From Flabesymbios commensalis (taxonomy: Eukaryota > Annelida > Polychaeta > Terebellida > Flabelligeridae), in contig OZ024912.1 of the NCBI GenBank assembly GCA_964017125.1, positions 57,152,055-57,216,054 on the forward strand: a DNA stretch of 64,000 nt, written 5' to 3'. The first letter of the stretch is position 1. Each line of letters opens with the position of its first letter. Shown here piece by piece: positions 36,760 through 52,105 of the stretch. Made by a program: the position numbers and the translations under genes. The notes under the pieces are model-generated. The model had not been told where the DNA came from. It did no database searches and saw only the letters and a list, made by a program, of their open reading frames with translations.

Positions 36760-37299
36760 CAGTAAAAAGTGCACGATAATCGTGGTTCAAATCGTAAATC
36801 TGAAACGTGTGCTTATTTCTTTAATATGTCTTTACATAAACCTCACTTTGCAGCCTCATAAACTTTGCGCTATTATTGTGATACTTATATCAATATCTAG
36901 CCACTTGGTACGTTATATCCTGAAATTATAGTGAAAATGAGAAAAGATAAAGTCATATTCTGACATTATAATTTAATATACTGATATTCAGCACTCATGT
37001 TCTAACCAAATAGTGACTCACTTTATAAACATGTTGACGCAATCGTGATTTATCAAATGATATTTATATTATATAGCCACCCATAAAAAACATATTTTTA
37101 TATACCGTATGAAAAAACATAGTACACCCCTCGCCTGCCCCTACCCCGCCGCCATATTGGAGTCATTAGATTTAGCTGATCATTGAATTTGGCTCGATAC
37201 CGGCAGCCAAATGATATGTGACTCAGGCATAAAAGAGCGAGCGTTCACACAAGGCGTGCGCACACGCACCGGCATCTGTTAAAATCTAACCCAGTTAGA

Positions 37300-37640
37300 T
37301 TATATTGTGCAGTCAATCAATCAATAAAATAAAACTTCTATAGCGCCTATATCCTCAGCGAACCGAGCTCAAAGGCGCACAAATCCTCAGCATGGTCATG
37401 TGTCAAAATCGAGGCCAGACCAGGTTCGTCAACAGGGAGCCGGGCTGCTGAGGGGCTAAGGTGGGAAAGCCAGGTTAAATAGGTGAGATTGAGGTAATTT
37501 CCGGAATGTTAAAATTGTTTTGGCATTATGTATTGGCACAGACAGGGCGTTCCACAAGGCTGTGCCAGATATAGAGAAAGCTCGTGACCCTGAGTCTTAG
37601 TTTTTATACCAGGAAGAACACATTTATTAAGTTTGGACGT
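37300..37640. repeat. Dispersed repeat, probably a transposon end
   Basis: It starts with CAATCAATCAATAAAATAAA and continues CTTCTATAGCGCCTATATCC, GGCGCACAAATCC, GCGTTCCACAAGGCTGTGCC. I recall similar phrases from marine invertebrate repeats, but the class is not clear. Confidence 0.4.
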
Positions 37641-38027
37641 AGTCGTCCAAGCTCCCTGGTATCGCTCAGCAGCTATATTATTATTATCTTTCTTCGGCCG
37701 CTATTTCTGACTCAGTCTACAAGTAATCGACTTCAAACCTTGGCACAATGATCCCTAGAGGTATACAGGTAACAGGGTTCACTTTTTTTCGCTGATACCG
37801 GCAGTGGATGTGGATCTATCCGTGATTTTATAAATCCAATTTGTGGATCAATGTTGTTTCAATAACGTACATGTGGGTTGATAGCCCATTCATTGAATGA
37901 ATGCCCAGTCACCCTTCAAAATGAATCCTTGTTATCTGGACGGGGCGTTATAGGGGTGAAATGTGCTGAGCTCGACTGGCGGCTTGACCCTCTGACTACC
38001 AGGGGGTAATATTTAAAATACATATAT

Positions 38028-38098
38028 CCAATAATGTTTCAGTGACGGGACGGCGTCGTGAACAGTGGCCCAGCATTGAACCAACATTTGGGTGTTTG
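38028..38098. mobile_element. 109-bp palindrome family fragment
   Basis: It has the centre GGCGTCGTGAACAGTGGCCC and right arm CATTGAACCAACATTTGGG. Confidence 0.45.
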
Positions 38099-38219
38099 AT
38101 ATGAACAGTAGAAACATTCAAATGCTAGATTTAAAAGAGAAAGGAGAAAAAGAGAAAGGTTAGTCGCAAATGGTCGCAAACGGTTGTAAATGCTCGTAAA
38201 CGGTCGCAAATAGTCACAA

Positions 38220-39135
38220 AAAGTCAAAAATGTTGAATATGTCAAAAATGTCAAAAATGCCAAGAATGCCAAATGTGCCAAATATGGCAAATATGTCAAA
38301 AATGTCAAAAAAGTCAAATACTTCAAATATGGCAAAAATGTCAAAATTATCAAATATGTCAAATATGTCAAAAGTGTCACAAATGTCAAAAATGTCAAAT
38401 ATGTCAAAAATATCAGATATGTCAAAAAAATAAAAAAATAAAATCTGTCAAACATGTCGAAATGTTAAAAATGTAAAAAAAAAATAATGTTAAAACATTT
38501 TAAATGTCAATAATGTTAGATATGTCAAATATGTCAAATATGATAGAAATGTCAAATATTTCGGATGTCAAAAATGTCAAATATCTCAATATCTCAAAAA
38601 TTGCAAAAATATCAAAAATGACAAAAAATGGCAAAAATTTCAAAAGTGTCAAATTTGTCAAATATGTCAAAAGTGTCACAAATGTCAAAAATGTCAAATA
38701 TGGCAAAAATATTAGATATGTCAAAAATATTAAAAAATAAAATCTGTCAAACATGTCGAAATGTTAAAAATGTAAAAAAAAAAATAATGTTAAAACATTT
38801 TAAATGTCAATAATGTTAGATATGTCAAATATGTCAAATATGATGAAAATGTCAAATATTTCGGATGTCAAAAATGTCAAATATCTCAAATATCTCAAAA
38901 ATGGCAAAAATATCAAAAATGACAAAAAATGGCAAAAATTTCAAAAGTGTCAAATTTGTCAAATATGTCAAATATGTGAAAAGTTGCAAATATGTCAAAA
39001 ATGGCAAAAATGTCAAAAATGTCACAAATGTTAAAAATGTTTGAAATGTCAAACACGGCAAATATATCAAATATGTCAAATATTTCCCAAATTTCAAATA
39101 TGTCAAAAATGTCAAATATGTCAGATATGTCGTAA
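38220..39135. repeat. ATGTCAAA-type array with 300-bp higher-order repeat
   Basis: Short units AAATGTCA/AATATGTC are repeated throughout. Longer identity recurs exactly 300 bp apart (for example TTAAAACATTTTAAATGTCA at about 38490 and 38790, TCAAAAGTGTCAAATTTGTC at about 38640 and 38940), so two to three 300-bp units are present. Confidence 0.85.
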
Positions 39136-39329
39136 AACAGTTTAAAAAGTACGTCCAAACTATATTACTGTTACTTGTCACAGTTGTTCTAGTTTGAATT
39201 TGTGGAGCGTAGATATTTTGAACTTACTGGAGCAAGTAGGCTAAGGCAGACAAATATGCAGGTTGGTTGTATTTTAGGGTTTGTAAAGTTACTATGCATA
39301 TTTCAAAATGAATGCGAAACTAGACAGGA

Positions 39330-41390
39330 AGCTAATGTAATCGTTTTAGAATAGGAACGGAAAGACTAAAACGTGGGGCCTTGGTTACCACTCTTGCAAG
39401 GCAGTTCTGAACCCGCTGTAATCTAGTGATGTCTTTTTCTGGCATATTGCGTAAACGTGAGCTACATTAATCGAACTTGCTACTGACCAGTGCCACTACA
39501 ATTTGCTTGGCAAGATCTAAGGGCAGACTTTTTATAATTCGACACAGTCCACGGACATGATAAAAGCATGCCCTACATGGTTAGGATATGTGTTTTCGGA
39601 AATTCAGACTACTGTCGCATACTACACAAAGATTTTTGGCTGATGCAGATGGATTTGTGTCTCGATCTCGAATTGAGCATGGAAAATTATTTAGGATTTT
39701 TTTTCGCTGACGTTTGGTCCCAATGAGAAGAAATTCCGTCTTGCAAGGACTGAGCTTCAGCTTAGACCCTGGCATACACTGCCATTGAACAATATTGCAA
39801 ATTCTGAAAAGATTCCTTAGCGTGGGAAACGGATAGGAACATGTAAATTTGAGTATCATCGGCATAAAGATGACGGATTATGTCAAAACTGAGGATAATC
39901 AGTGATAATAGCGCTGAGTGGTGTAGTGTATTGGGTAAAAAGCACTGGTCCCAGCACAGAGCCCCGTGGAACGCCATATGAGAGTGACTTTACCCAATAC
40001 CTTGCTTTATCTGAGTGTCTTTAATTTTTAAGGAAAACCAAATTTGGGCCTGCGCAGATATTCCATACCAATCTGAAAGTTTATCTGTTAATGGCACCTG
40101 GTCAACTGCATGTGTCTAAAGCGGCCGACAGGTCAAGCAAGATTAGAGCCGCAACTTCACTCTTGTCCATACTAATGATGATATCATTATGTACTTCCGG
40201 TAGAGCTGATTCTGTAGAATGAAGTTTGCTGAAGGCTGATTGTAATGGATTAGATAAAATTAAATGGTTATTTTTATATGAGCTTGCGACTGATTACTAC
40301 CTATTCTAAGAATTTGCAAATAAAATGACATGTTTTTAAGGAGACTAGTGTTCAAACATGAGATTCTTTGAAATTTTGAGGAAACGTACTAGTTTCCATT
40401 GAAATATTAATTATATCAGTGATAGGAGTTATTAATATGTCAAGACAAATTTTCAGCAGGCTTGTAGGAATGGGATCTAGATCACATGATTTTGACGATG
40501 AGCTGAAAAAAATAATTTAATTCCATCTTTTATCGCACGTTCAAAAACGATAATTTTGCATCTAATTTTTGTTTTTTACACCGATGGAATATTCTGTACT
40601 TTATTTGGAAATTTGGAACAAATAGTTTCAATTTTATTCACAAAATATTTAGAGAAATGGTCACGAAGTGATTTCACTCATGCGAATTCTAGCAGAGCCG
40701 GCGGTGGAAAACTATGCAGAATGTTATTTATGGAGTTCCATAGGCGACATGGATTGTCCGAATTTTTTGATATTTTGATTTAGCTTTTGTCATCATTCTA
40801 TTATACAGGTGGAACTGATGTTTGTAACGAGAACGATCTAGATATGTGCGAGATCTGCGCCATGTTCGTTCGAGATTGTGGCGGAGGGTTTTAGCTTTCA
40901 TTATTTCATCTATGGAGTTTGTTTTCTGGGTTAAGTCTTTGTACTTGGACTACAGGAACGTAAAAAATGTTTAAAATAGAGCTCATGGCAGAAACATACT
41001 GTTGACAGATCTTTCTCTGTTGTTTTCATTAGGTCCGAATTTAGAATATCTGAATGAAACGATTCATAATCAATTTTGTTTATTTTTCGGAACGATATTT
41101 TTTCCTTGTTCCATTTCGTCTTACAACCGTAATTTTGTATATGACCGCAAGATGGTCTGTAATGCCTACTGCCGAAAAAACTGATTTGATAGAACATGTA
41201 GAATTAGAAATGCGTTTGGTGATCAAAAGATCTAGCCAATGACCATAAACGTGGGTTGGAAAATTAAAATGCTGCTTGAGATCGAAACATGTGACGATTT
41301 GTAAATTTGAGTTATCTAGATGTAAGTTTAAATACGGTTCCACACCCACTTCCGCTTCCGCATCCGCTTCCGGACCGATTTTGACTGGAA
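39330..41390 (-). mobile_element. CR1-like LINE, about 2 kb, 5'-truncated
   Basis: Read on the minus strand: the endonuclease end (LKQHFNFPTHVYGHWLDLLI, SAVGITDHLAVIYKI; 41080-41349), linker (YESFHSDILNSDLMKTTEK; 40931-41080), FFNDFF-like block near 40600-40780, RT palm (SAFSKLHSTESALPEVHN, KSEVAALILLDLSAA; about 40150), [13 protein letters not shown] (about 39860), SKLKLSPCKTEFLLIGTKRQ (about 39750) and KDITRLQRVQNCLARVVTKA (about 39400). This is the whole order of a CR1-type ORF2 from late endonuclease onward. It is interrupted by stops and frame changes. Confidence 0.85.
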
Positions 41391-41684
41391 AAGGACAGCA
41401 GTAAGGAAGGAAAATCTATGTGAAATGACGTCATACAAATGGGTTGATGTTTTCTCTATGGGCGGACGCCCCGTGTGAACGCCCCTTTAGCCAGCATCCT
41501 AGTCATGCGTAGCCTACGTGGGAATTTAGACGGATTTAAAATGCTGTTAGGCGTAATAATAACAACAAACAATATTATACAAAATAAAGTGAGATATTTT
41601 TAAAAACATGCAAAATATTTTATCACATACAATGTGCAGTATAACCGTATCAAAAAACACTAACACTACTATATTGGGTCAGCT

Positions 41685-44748
<3,064 letters not shown>

Positions 44749-45064
44749 CTGTATATTAAAAAAAGTTATGTGTACAAATTAAATGGACGATTTGTAGATC
44801 TGGCCATCACAGAAAGACACAGACAGATATTGTATTAACATAAGTAAAACTTTAAATGTAGCAACCCAATAATCAAATAATTTTATATTACAGTAATTCA
44901 CACAAAGCTTCTTATATTGCAGAGCTCCGTACCAATAGACGTCACCTCATGAAATAATATATGTATCTATGTAGGCCTATTCGTCATGAATAATGAAATG
45001 TTTGTTGTCACAAAAGCAATGTACTGTATTGTATGAAATAAAGTAAAGTGAGTTGAACTGTTAC

Positions 45065-45155
45065 CGTTTCGGTGTTCAACCAATGCAGTGTGTGACTCCC
45101 TTACTAGTTCATTACCACACAGAGAAACCCTAGCTGTCACCACAAAGTTGTTATT
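45065..45155 (-). CDS. Possible upstream exon of the helical secreted-type gene
   Basis: An open stretch between an acceptor-like TTACTAG and a weak donor (G|GTAACA) reads NNNFVVTARVSLCGNELVRE then SHTALVEHRN. Its end is phase 1, as exon A requires, and joins to give HRN-V-VLVMFVV. It has no methionine, so it would need yet another exon. The segment LCGNELVR resembles the relaxin B-chain start, but the second cysteine of that family is missing, so I treat this as chance. The donor is poor and the call is tentative. Confidence 0.25.
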
Positions 45156-45210
45156 CTAGTAATCACGTATGTGTACGATTCACGATTATTGCCCCTTCAA
45201 ATGAATCAGT

Positions 45211-45294
45211 AAATCGTTGCCTCGGAGCTAAAGGATCCTATCTGCCACTTTAACGAGTGTCAGATAGGATCCTTTAGCTCCGAGGCGACGAAAT
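45211..45294. mobile_element. 76-bp palindromic element, copy A
   Basis: The 76-bp core (45215-45290) starts CGTTGCCTCGGAGCTAAAGG and is nearly self-complementary, with an asymmetric centre (CCACTTTAACGAGTG). It is flanked by the 4-bp direct repeat AAAT. It sits just upstream of the possible first exon of the helical gene. Confidence 0.8.
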
Positions 45295-45404
45295 GTAAAT
45301 TATGATGAGCCATTAACTACTCATAAATACAACAAGTTAGTTTTGCATAAAAAAAAATACAGTGTGCCAATGATAGGCGTGTTATTGAGCCCTCATTGGG
45401 GCAG

Positions 45405-45675
45405 TGAGTATAGCTCACTATGGTATCAATGTAATTATAGTATTAATTTACAAATACTTTCACTTTTTAAATTTATCCTATTCCCTGGAGATTTTCCCGG
45501 CGTGGAACAACTAGCTGAATTTGGTAAAAGCCTTCAATGAGTCAGTGAGAATAGTTCACGACGGTATCGATGTAAGCATGGTATCAATTTACTATTACTT
45601 TCACATTCACATTTCAAATTTATCTTATTTCCTGGCGATTTTACATGCGTGGAACAACTAACTGAATTGGGTAGA
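45405..45675. repeat. Tandem duplication, about 131-bp unit
   Basis: CAGTGAG...TAGCTCAC and the following GGTATCAATGTAA, TTATCCTATTCCCTGG and GCGTGGAACAACTAGCTGAA return 131 bp later with a few changes. Confidence 0.7.
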
Positions 45676-46319
45676 AATTGCAGAGCGAATTCTCCAGCTT
45701 AGCGCGAATTGACCTGTCGCAAATATACTGTGTCGAATTTACTGTGTGAATTAACTTTTGGCAGAGCGAACTCACTGGACGATTTAACTTTTACAGTGAT
45801 TCTTCAGAACAGGGCCATCTTGACCAATCCGAAGCCTTCGATATATTGTAACTTGTACGAGAATACGAGCTTTTCCGGAATTATTATATTATTTATCACT
45901 CACATTTGACAACATCCCGCCAGATCATACTGGAAACTGATCTCACAAATGACAGACAGCACTACCGTAACTTGTCCCTTCGGGCATGTATCACTTGTTG
46001 TTTAAATGAAAGAATAATCTTGTTCAATGCACACAAGAGAGTGGCACGGCCGTTTTTGTAGTTTCACGAGAGGAAGCAAAATACCCTTTTTGTGTGTAAC
46101 GATAATGAGTTATTTCCCCCAAGACGCCTACACGTCTTCTAGTGCATAACTAACACATATACCCCTAGCATATTAATCTGATTTTAGGGAATTTACATAC
46201 GTCAGGAGAATCTGACCACGCGGAAGTAATATATTCATTACGAAAACATGACATCTCAAACAAAATACCTAGCATGATGTGAGTGCAATATCACTTTAAG
46301 TAACACGGCATCACTTTCA

Positions 46320-46460
46320 AAGACAAAAAATGTATTAAGATCTAATATTAAAATATTAATAATATTATTATTTAATATATTAATATTATATTAATACTTA
46401 ATATATTATATAAAAATAATTGAAAAGTGATAACACATAATTTTTTTGTATTATAATAAT
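46320..46460. repeat. AT-only low-complexity block
   Basis: ATTAATAT permutations with several small palindromes; nothing else is seen. Confidence 0.8.
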
Positions 46461-46717
46461 ATTAATATTGTATAAGCATGATTTAGGTCGGTATTGTGTA
46501 GCGTCTGGCGAGGGTGAAGTGTTGGCACTCATTTGAGAGCCAGATACGATCATTTAACTCCAGTGTTATGTTTTTCGTTGTTTTCATGTTCGCAACAAGG
46601 ATGACCACAGGATGGATCTCGTTTGCCTAAATTTTCAATTTAAACATTATCTACTGTTAGTTACAATTAATTGAAGTATGAAAGTTCAGTACTTAAAGGG
46701 CTTAATACGCTGTCACT

Positions 46718-46826
46718 CCCCAGCAAAAACGAGACGTTGGTTCAATGTTGGGCTGATGTTGAGCCAGCGTCGTAGACGATGGGCAACATCAGCCCAACAT
46801 TGGGCCAAAGTCTCGTGTTTGCTGAG
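46718..46826. mobile_element. 109-bp palindrome family, well-preserved copy
   Basis: 109 bp from CCCAGCAAAAACGAGACG to GTCTCGTGTTTGCTGAG with centre CCAGCGTCGTAGACGATGGG. Only a few arm mismatches are seen. Confidence 0.8.
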
Positions 46827-46829
46827 TCA

Positions 46830-48160
46830 GGACAGAAATCGGTGCGTGCTAAATATGATATAGGGCCTACTCATCGAAAAATTCCTATCACAGCATTACC
46901 TAATGATGTATGACAGAGCTCTCGTGACTTGATGATGTAAGACAGGGTTCAATTCTACAGTTTATCAATACACATCATTATTGCTGCATGCATACCTTTA
47001 TTTGCCAGCACACAGATATAGCGTGTTCAGTGGTAGTATACATTTTATTATAATTATCCTGTTTTATATGTCAATAATTGTGAGAGTAAAAAATGTTCAA
47101 CACTGAACACCTCAGGACGAAAACATTTTTGGCAATCAATGGAGCAAAAACATTATACAAACTAAAATCAATAAAAGTCTATACGTGATGTGTAAATGTA
47201 GAAACACATCTTACTCATATTGCTTATTTACCATTACTGTTTATTAATACAACAATAATAGCATTTAATATACATTACAAATCGTTATATTAAACTTAGT
47301 TTGAAAGGTAACAACTTTCGGGACCATGACGCCTTTAACTAATTCCAGTTAAAAAAATACTCCCATATTGATAACAGGAATGAGTTAAATGAGTTAGTTA
47401 TCAGGATCATTTATATCAATGCAATAGACCAGTAAGCACCTAGTGTAGTATATATGCCTAAGTGGTAATAATAAGTATTTGCTATAAAGTGCTAATTTAT
47501 TTTATATGTTTTATGTATGTTATTCTCATTTATTTCAGTTTATTACTGATTAGTTTCAAGCACTAAAATAGGGGTTGTTTAGAGGCGTAAAGCTAATAAT
47601 TATTTGTTAGGAATATTTTTGTAATGTTGGTATTATATAGTGTACCTTGTTTCGGACAGTTTACTTGTATTATCAACAATAGGAGTGCCGTATCTCAGAT
47701 ACAGATCATGAATCATCTTCCGTGATGTAAATATATCGTGATAATAATGATTCAAATTACTCATTCATTCAGGGGGAAACAATATCATTTTGAGTCATTG
47801 TCATCAGGCCAACACGTATATTTAGTCGTTATGATTTAGCAGTGTGATACCGTAAACGCATGCAGTATTGCTCTCTTTTGATACACTGACATACAGTATA
47901 TGATATGGATCTAACAAAACCCTCTCGTCAAGTCAAAAAAGGTACCAAAACTACCAATTGTCTGTGTATGAACAACGCAGTACTCCAGTGTTTCAACTTT
48001 TTCTGTATTTTTTGTGATACCATTAATAAAAATCCATGTGGTTTTATTCAACCACATCATTTTGCAAAGTCTTATTTTCGTTCATGAAGCTGGGTATCTC
48101 TAACGTGAGACACAGTTTTAAGAGAGCGAAAATTTGTTTGAGAAATAGATTTGGGAATGA
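46830..48160. other. Intergenic, nothing recognised
   Basis: AT-rich, no credible frame or repeat. Confidence 0.5.
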
Positions 48161-48165
48161 AATTT

Positions 48166-48420
48166 AACCCAGCGTGGGGTTCGACTTTAGACGTAGAAAT
48201 CTGATGCCTAAAGTCGATCCCCGCACTGAAAGTGTAAGACATTTATAATGTCCGGAGACCCATAACATAGGTATTCAAATAAAGCAGAAAGAGCTAACTC
48301 AGACATTTATGATGAATTCAAATTAAAAAAAAAATTTGGTCTTTTTGAGACAGGGTTTTCACTCACTTGAAGTTGTGGATCGCGTCAGCGAGACACAACT
48401 TCAAGTGAGTGAAAATTCAA
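48166..48420. mobile_element. Two different TTAA-type MITE remnants, side by side
   Basis: 48166-48350 is a GACGTC-family copy (CAGCGTGGGGTTCGACTTTA). It runs into a near-perfect hairpin at 48356-48416 (CACTCACTTGAAGTTGTGG ... ACTTCAAGTGAGTG) of the second family. Confidence 0.6.
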
Positions 48421-48885
48421 GTGTCATATTAAGTATTAGGCCATACCCAGCAGTGTAGGTGTAAATGGTTTTACCGTAGATCAGTGACTAAGAGATCCTG
48501 ATTACTTGTACTTTCATTATAACAACACGATAGGGTATATTTACATGTTACTAAACAGCTGATAATGTTACAGGAATAACAGAACATTCACACAACATTG
48601 CCTTATCACTTGATGTAGGGTACAATGTACAAGCTTGTTATCCATAAACTTATTCAAATAGTCCCACCTCTTACTTTAAATAGAAGAGCTCTGATCTGTT
48701 ACAGACTGTGAGCTGAGGCACATTTAATTACCTGTCTCGTCCCAAAATGTTTGAGAATTGTTTCTAACGCTAAATTAAATAAGTAAATGAAGCATTGTAT
48801 CTCATAATTTTATGGATGTGTAATTCATTTGAACTCACACACCCCTCCCGATTACCCGGCTAAGCCAAGCTACTCACATTGCGTG

Positions 48886-49212
48886 GAGCTCGGCCGAAGT
48901 GACTGCCATTTTTACACAGTTGCCCGTGTAAAAAAGACAGTGACTCCGCCTACCGATAAGACGGTAGCAGTGTTGGCCCTAGTCAGCTAGCGCGCTCTGG
49001 CGATTACCGTAGAGTCAGGCCCGCTAAACATGGCGGTCAGTTTGTCAGAGCTCGGCCGCAGTGACTGCCATTTTTCCACAGCTGCCCGTGTAAAAAAGAC
49101 AGTGACTCCGCCTACCGATAAGACGGTAGCGGTGTTGGCCCTAGTCAGCTAGCGCGCTCTGGCGATCACCGTAGAGTCAGGCCCGCTAAACATGGCGGTC
49201 AGTTTGTCAGAG
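48886..49212. repeat. 162-bp GC-rich tandem duplication with strong stems
   Basis: Two almost identical copies start GAGCTCGGCCG at 48886 and 49048. Each holds a long stem (AGTGACTGCCATTTTTACAC with GTGTAAAAAAGACAGTGACT), a small hairpin CTACCGATAAGACGGTAG and the segment CGCTAAACATGGCGGTC. GC content is well above the surroundings. No reading frame stands out. It might be a structured RNA, a promoter-type element or a MITE. Confidence 0.75.
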
Positions 49213-49319
49213 CCTTGCGATGTCATCAGGGTACCTCCCGATCTCTGCAACTGGAAGATTGCGAGTAGCATGATCATTTGACTTACATTTAACTGTTGTT
49301 GTTCAAGCAGGGCATTGAA

Positions 49320-49545
49320 CCAGACAACACATGTCCAGCTTGTTACCTGGTTACACCTGCACTCGGCCTTGTACATTGCATTTTGCGTTGTGGTACATTC
49401 TTCTGACTTTGTGGCACATAGCAGTGTGCTTTGTTGTGAATTGCATTATGCATTGTGGTCCATCCCATTGTGCTTTGTGGTGATTAAATTGCATAGTGAT
49501 TTGTGAAGCATTGCACTGTGCTTTTTGGTAGGTAGTAACAAGATA
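49320..49545. repeat. Degenerate GCATTGTGCTTTGTGGT repeats
   Basis: Loosely repeated words (GCATTTTGCGTTGTGGT, GCATTATGCATTGTGGT, CATTGTGCTTTGTGGT). The frames across it are not protein-like. Confidence 0.6.
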
Positions 49546-49659
49546 ACAAGGTAATTTATTCAGGACCCCGTAGGACATGAAAAGTCGGTGTGCGGTGTGC
49601 GGTACAGGGTGAGTAAATATAACATGACTGTGGCGAGGGTATGTCAATCATAATTGATT

Positions 49660-51330
49660 TAAAAAGTTCATCACGTTAGTTAAAATATTAATAAATTGTG
49701 CAAGGTGATGCAAAAACTCCCAGTTTTCACTTGACATTATGGGGTAATTTTAGGTCAATAATGGCTCTAGACATTTTTTAAATAGGAAAACTAAATTTTT
49801 AACGTGCAAAAAAAGCAGATAGAAAAGTGTTTACAATATTTACTAAAATAATGCAAAAAAATGGGTAAATTAGGGTTTAAAATACAAACTTAATACTTTC
49901 TGCTACATATCCTATCTAACAGAAACGAAATATTTAATATCAATGACACAGCCCTAAATTGTAGTTTTCAACTGATATCAGCAGTTTCTATGTTGATATC
50001 TTATTTTTCTTTTGACTACACATTTGGAAAAAATGTGAGATAAGGTCAATTTGCCCAAGCCGGGTGAAAAGAGTAGAAATTGAATACATTTAAAATGTTC
50101 AAATAATTCCTTATTCAAATACACTTTTGCTCGTATATTTACAGTTTATTTTCCTAAAATAAATTCTATAAACGTTAATCATACTGAAACACCTGTCAAT
50201 AAATACATCTATCTAAATACATTTTCCTCCGATTATTTAAATAATTTCAAAACCAAAATAAGAGCAGTAATTTTGAGATTTAAACCAAAATAACAATTAT
50301 TGTATAATTGAGAACGTTTTGACTAAAGCAAAACAAAATTACTTAACCCCAAAAAGAATATATAATAAACTTAAGCACCGAACAAGCACAGTGAATCACA
50401 GTTGGAATTAAAAAATCCATTTAAAGCATACCAGTTTGTACCAAAATCTTAAAAATACCTAACTCGCTTGTCTGTGAGCATTTCTGGCGCCATTTCATTA
50501 GTGGCATATTTTGTTGTTGGGATAAAGATCAAGGTCAAAGTAAATTTAAAAAGGAGTAATTCAAATGCATTTTTTGCCGAAAGATGATTTAACATTTTAT
50601 CTTTTGATATTTTGCAATTGACTCGATCACTTTATTCTAGGAGGATTTTTATTGTTGCAATCGTCATGTGAAGCATGCGTTAATGTTAACCATATGCCTA
50701 TTATGATTTATAAAATAAACACAGACACGCAAATAGACATTAAAGATAAATTCAAATCTGACAAAAAAACAACTTTTATTTATTTATAATAAAAGTTCTC
50801 AAATTAAAACTTCTTGTCTTAGAGACTATAATAAATTCAGCTAATTAGATCAAAGTGTTCATATTATCAAACTAATTAACAATGAAAAGAGTGTTGACCT
50901 GTTACGCTCTCTCTAAATAAGTCTATCACAAATATTATTTGCGATCCACTGTGGCGTTTTGACCTCATCACTGAAATGTTTTGTATATAAAGATATATTA
51001 TGCACTATATATCAGTAATTTCAGTTTTTGTATATGGTATTGGGAAACAATAAACGTTTTGCTTGCAATTTTTAGATTTAATTATGTACCTTGTTTCATA
51101 TAAAGTTTTAGGTTTTGTTCAGTCACCCATTACCATATTTAAATAATGGTCACATTTATGTCATGTATTTTTAGCTATATATTTGCCATTGTCACACTTT
51201 AACAGATTTGTAATTTTCTTAATTGTGTAATTTCTAACTATTGTTATTGTGTCATAAATTAATTTGCTAACTTACCATTGACACCAACTATCATAACTTC
51301 ATATGCATTTTTATACATTACTCATTTAGG
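49660..51330. other. Intergenic, nothing recognised
   Basis: Very AT-rich with no frame above background. Confidence 0.5.
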
Positions 51331-51344
51331 TATTTTTAAGGGAC

Positions 51345-51530
51345 TGGCCCAGGCTAAAATCATAAAAAATCGGTGATTTTATTTTGGGTTCTATGATGTA
51401 AACATGTACATAGACTAGAACTGCAGATTTTTATAATTTTTGTGCTGCACATTCACCAGTTAGGCTATATATAGAGACGAAATTCCTGATTTCTAATTAT
51501 TGACAACCATGTCAAAAATAGTAAATGCTT
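51345..51530. repeat. Single arm of the same inverted-repeat element
   Basis: It has CAGGCTAAAATCATAAAAAA, GACTAGAACTGCAG and CCAGTTAGGCTATATATAG in the same order as one arm of the 42.76-43.34 kb element. Confidence 0.6.
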
Positions 51531-51929
51531 CCTTACCCTTGGACTAGTTTTAATAATTCATTTGATTGTATCTGTCAGAGCATCGATTCCAATATTGTTC
51601 TATTCTATTTATATTTACTAAAATTATGTTAATAAAAATAAAAGTTATCGAAATATGTGTAAATAAGAAATTATATACACCTGATGGCGTGATGGTTGTT
51701 GGTGATCAGGCAAGGAGGGTTACTGAAAGTTTTCTTCACTCGTTCGCTCAGGGTTTTCAGCATCACTGAGAAATGTATCCCTAGACAGCCGAAGACTTGG
51801 GTATCGCTGATGATTTTAATGCTGAAACGGTGTGGCCTAATATATAGGCTATTATTACATGTATAATCTCTCAACTTCGCTAATATTTAGAGCTTTAAAG
51901 ACAACCTGTATGGTCTTTGATGGGTGTGA

Positions 51930-52105
51930 AATTAGTTTAAAGGGAAATTACTAAATACCTGGGAGTCACTTTGGCGAATAAGCAGAATAACGTTGCACAT
52001 GTAAATGGTAGAATTACCGCTTGTAGGACAGCGTACAACACCATTACATGCAAGGCGGTGGATTTTGTCCTGTGAAAACGAATGCTAAAATGCTAGGTTA
52101 TAATA
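51930..52105 (+). mobile_element. LINE reverse transcriptase scrap
   Basis: The frame ITKYLGVTLANKQNNVAHVN then GRITACRTAYNTI matches the region after the RT palm of a LINE (tyrosine-leucine-glycine block). No other part was found. Confidence 0.4.

Noticed and set aside
38039-39181. Frames of CQICQK, MSKMSN or FLTYLT repeats, some looking like membrane helices
   Set aside because: Low-complexity translation of the ATGTCAAA array on both strands.
45065-45155. LCGNELVR as a relaxin/insulin B-chain
   Set aside because: The second B-chain cysteine is missing and no A-chain pattern follows.
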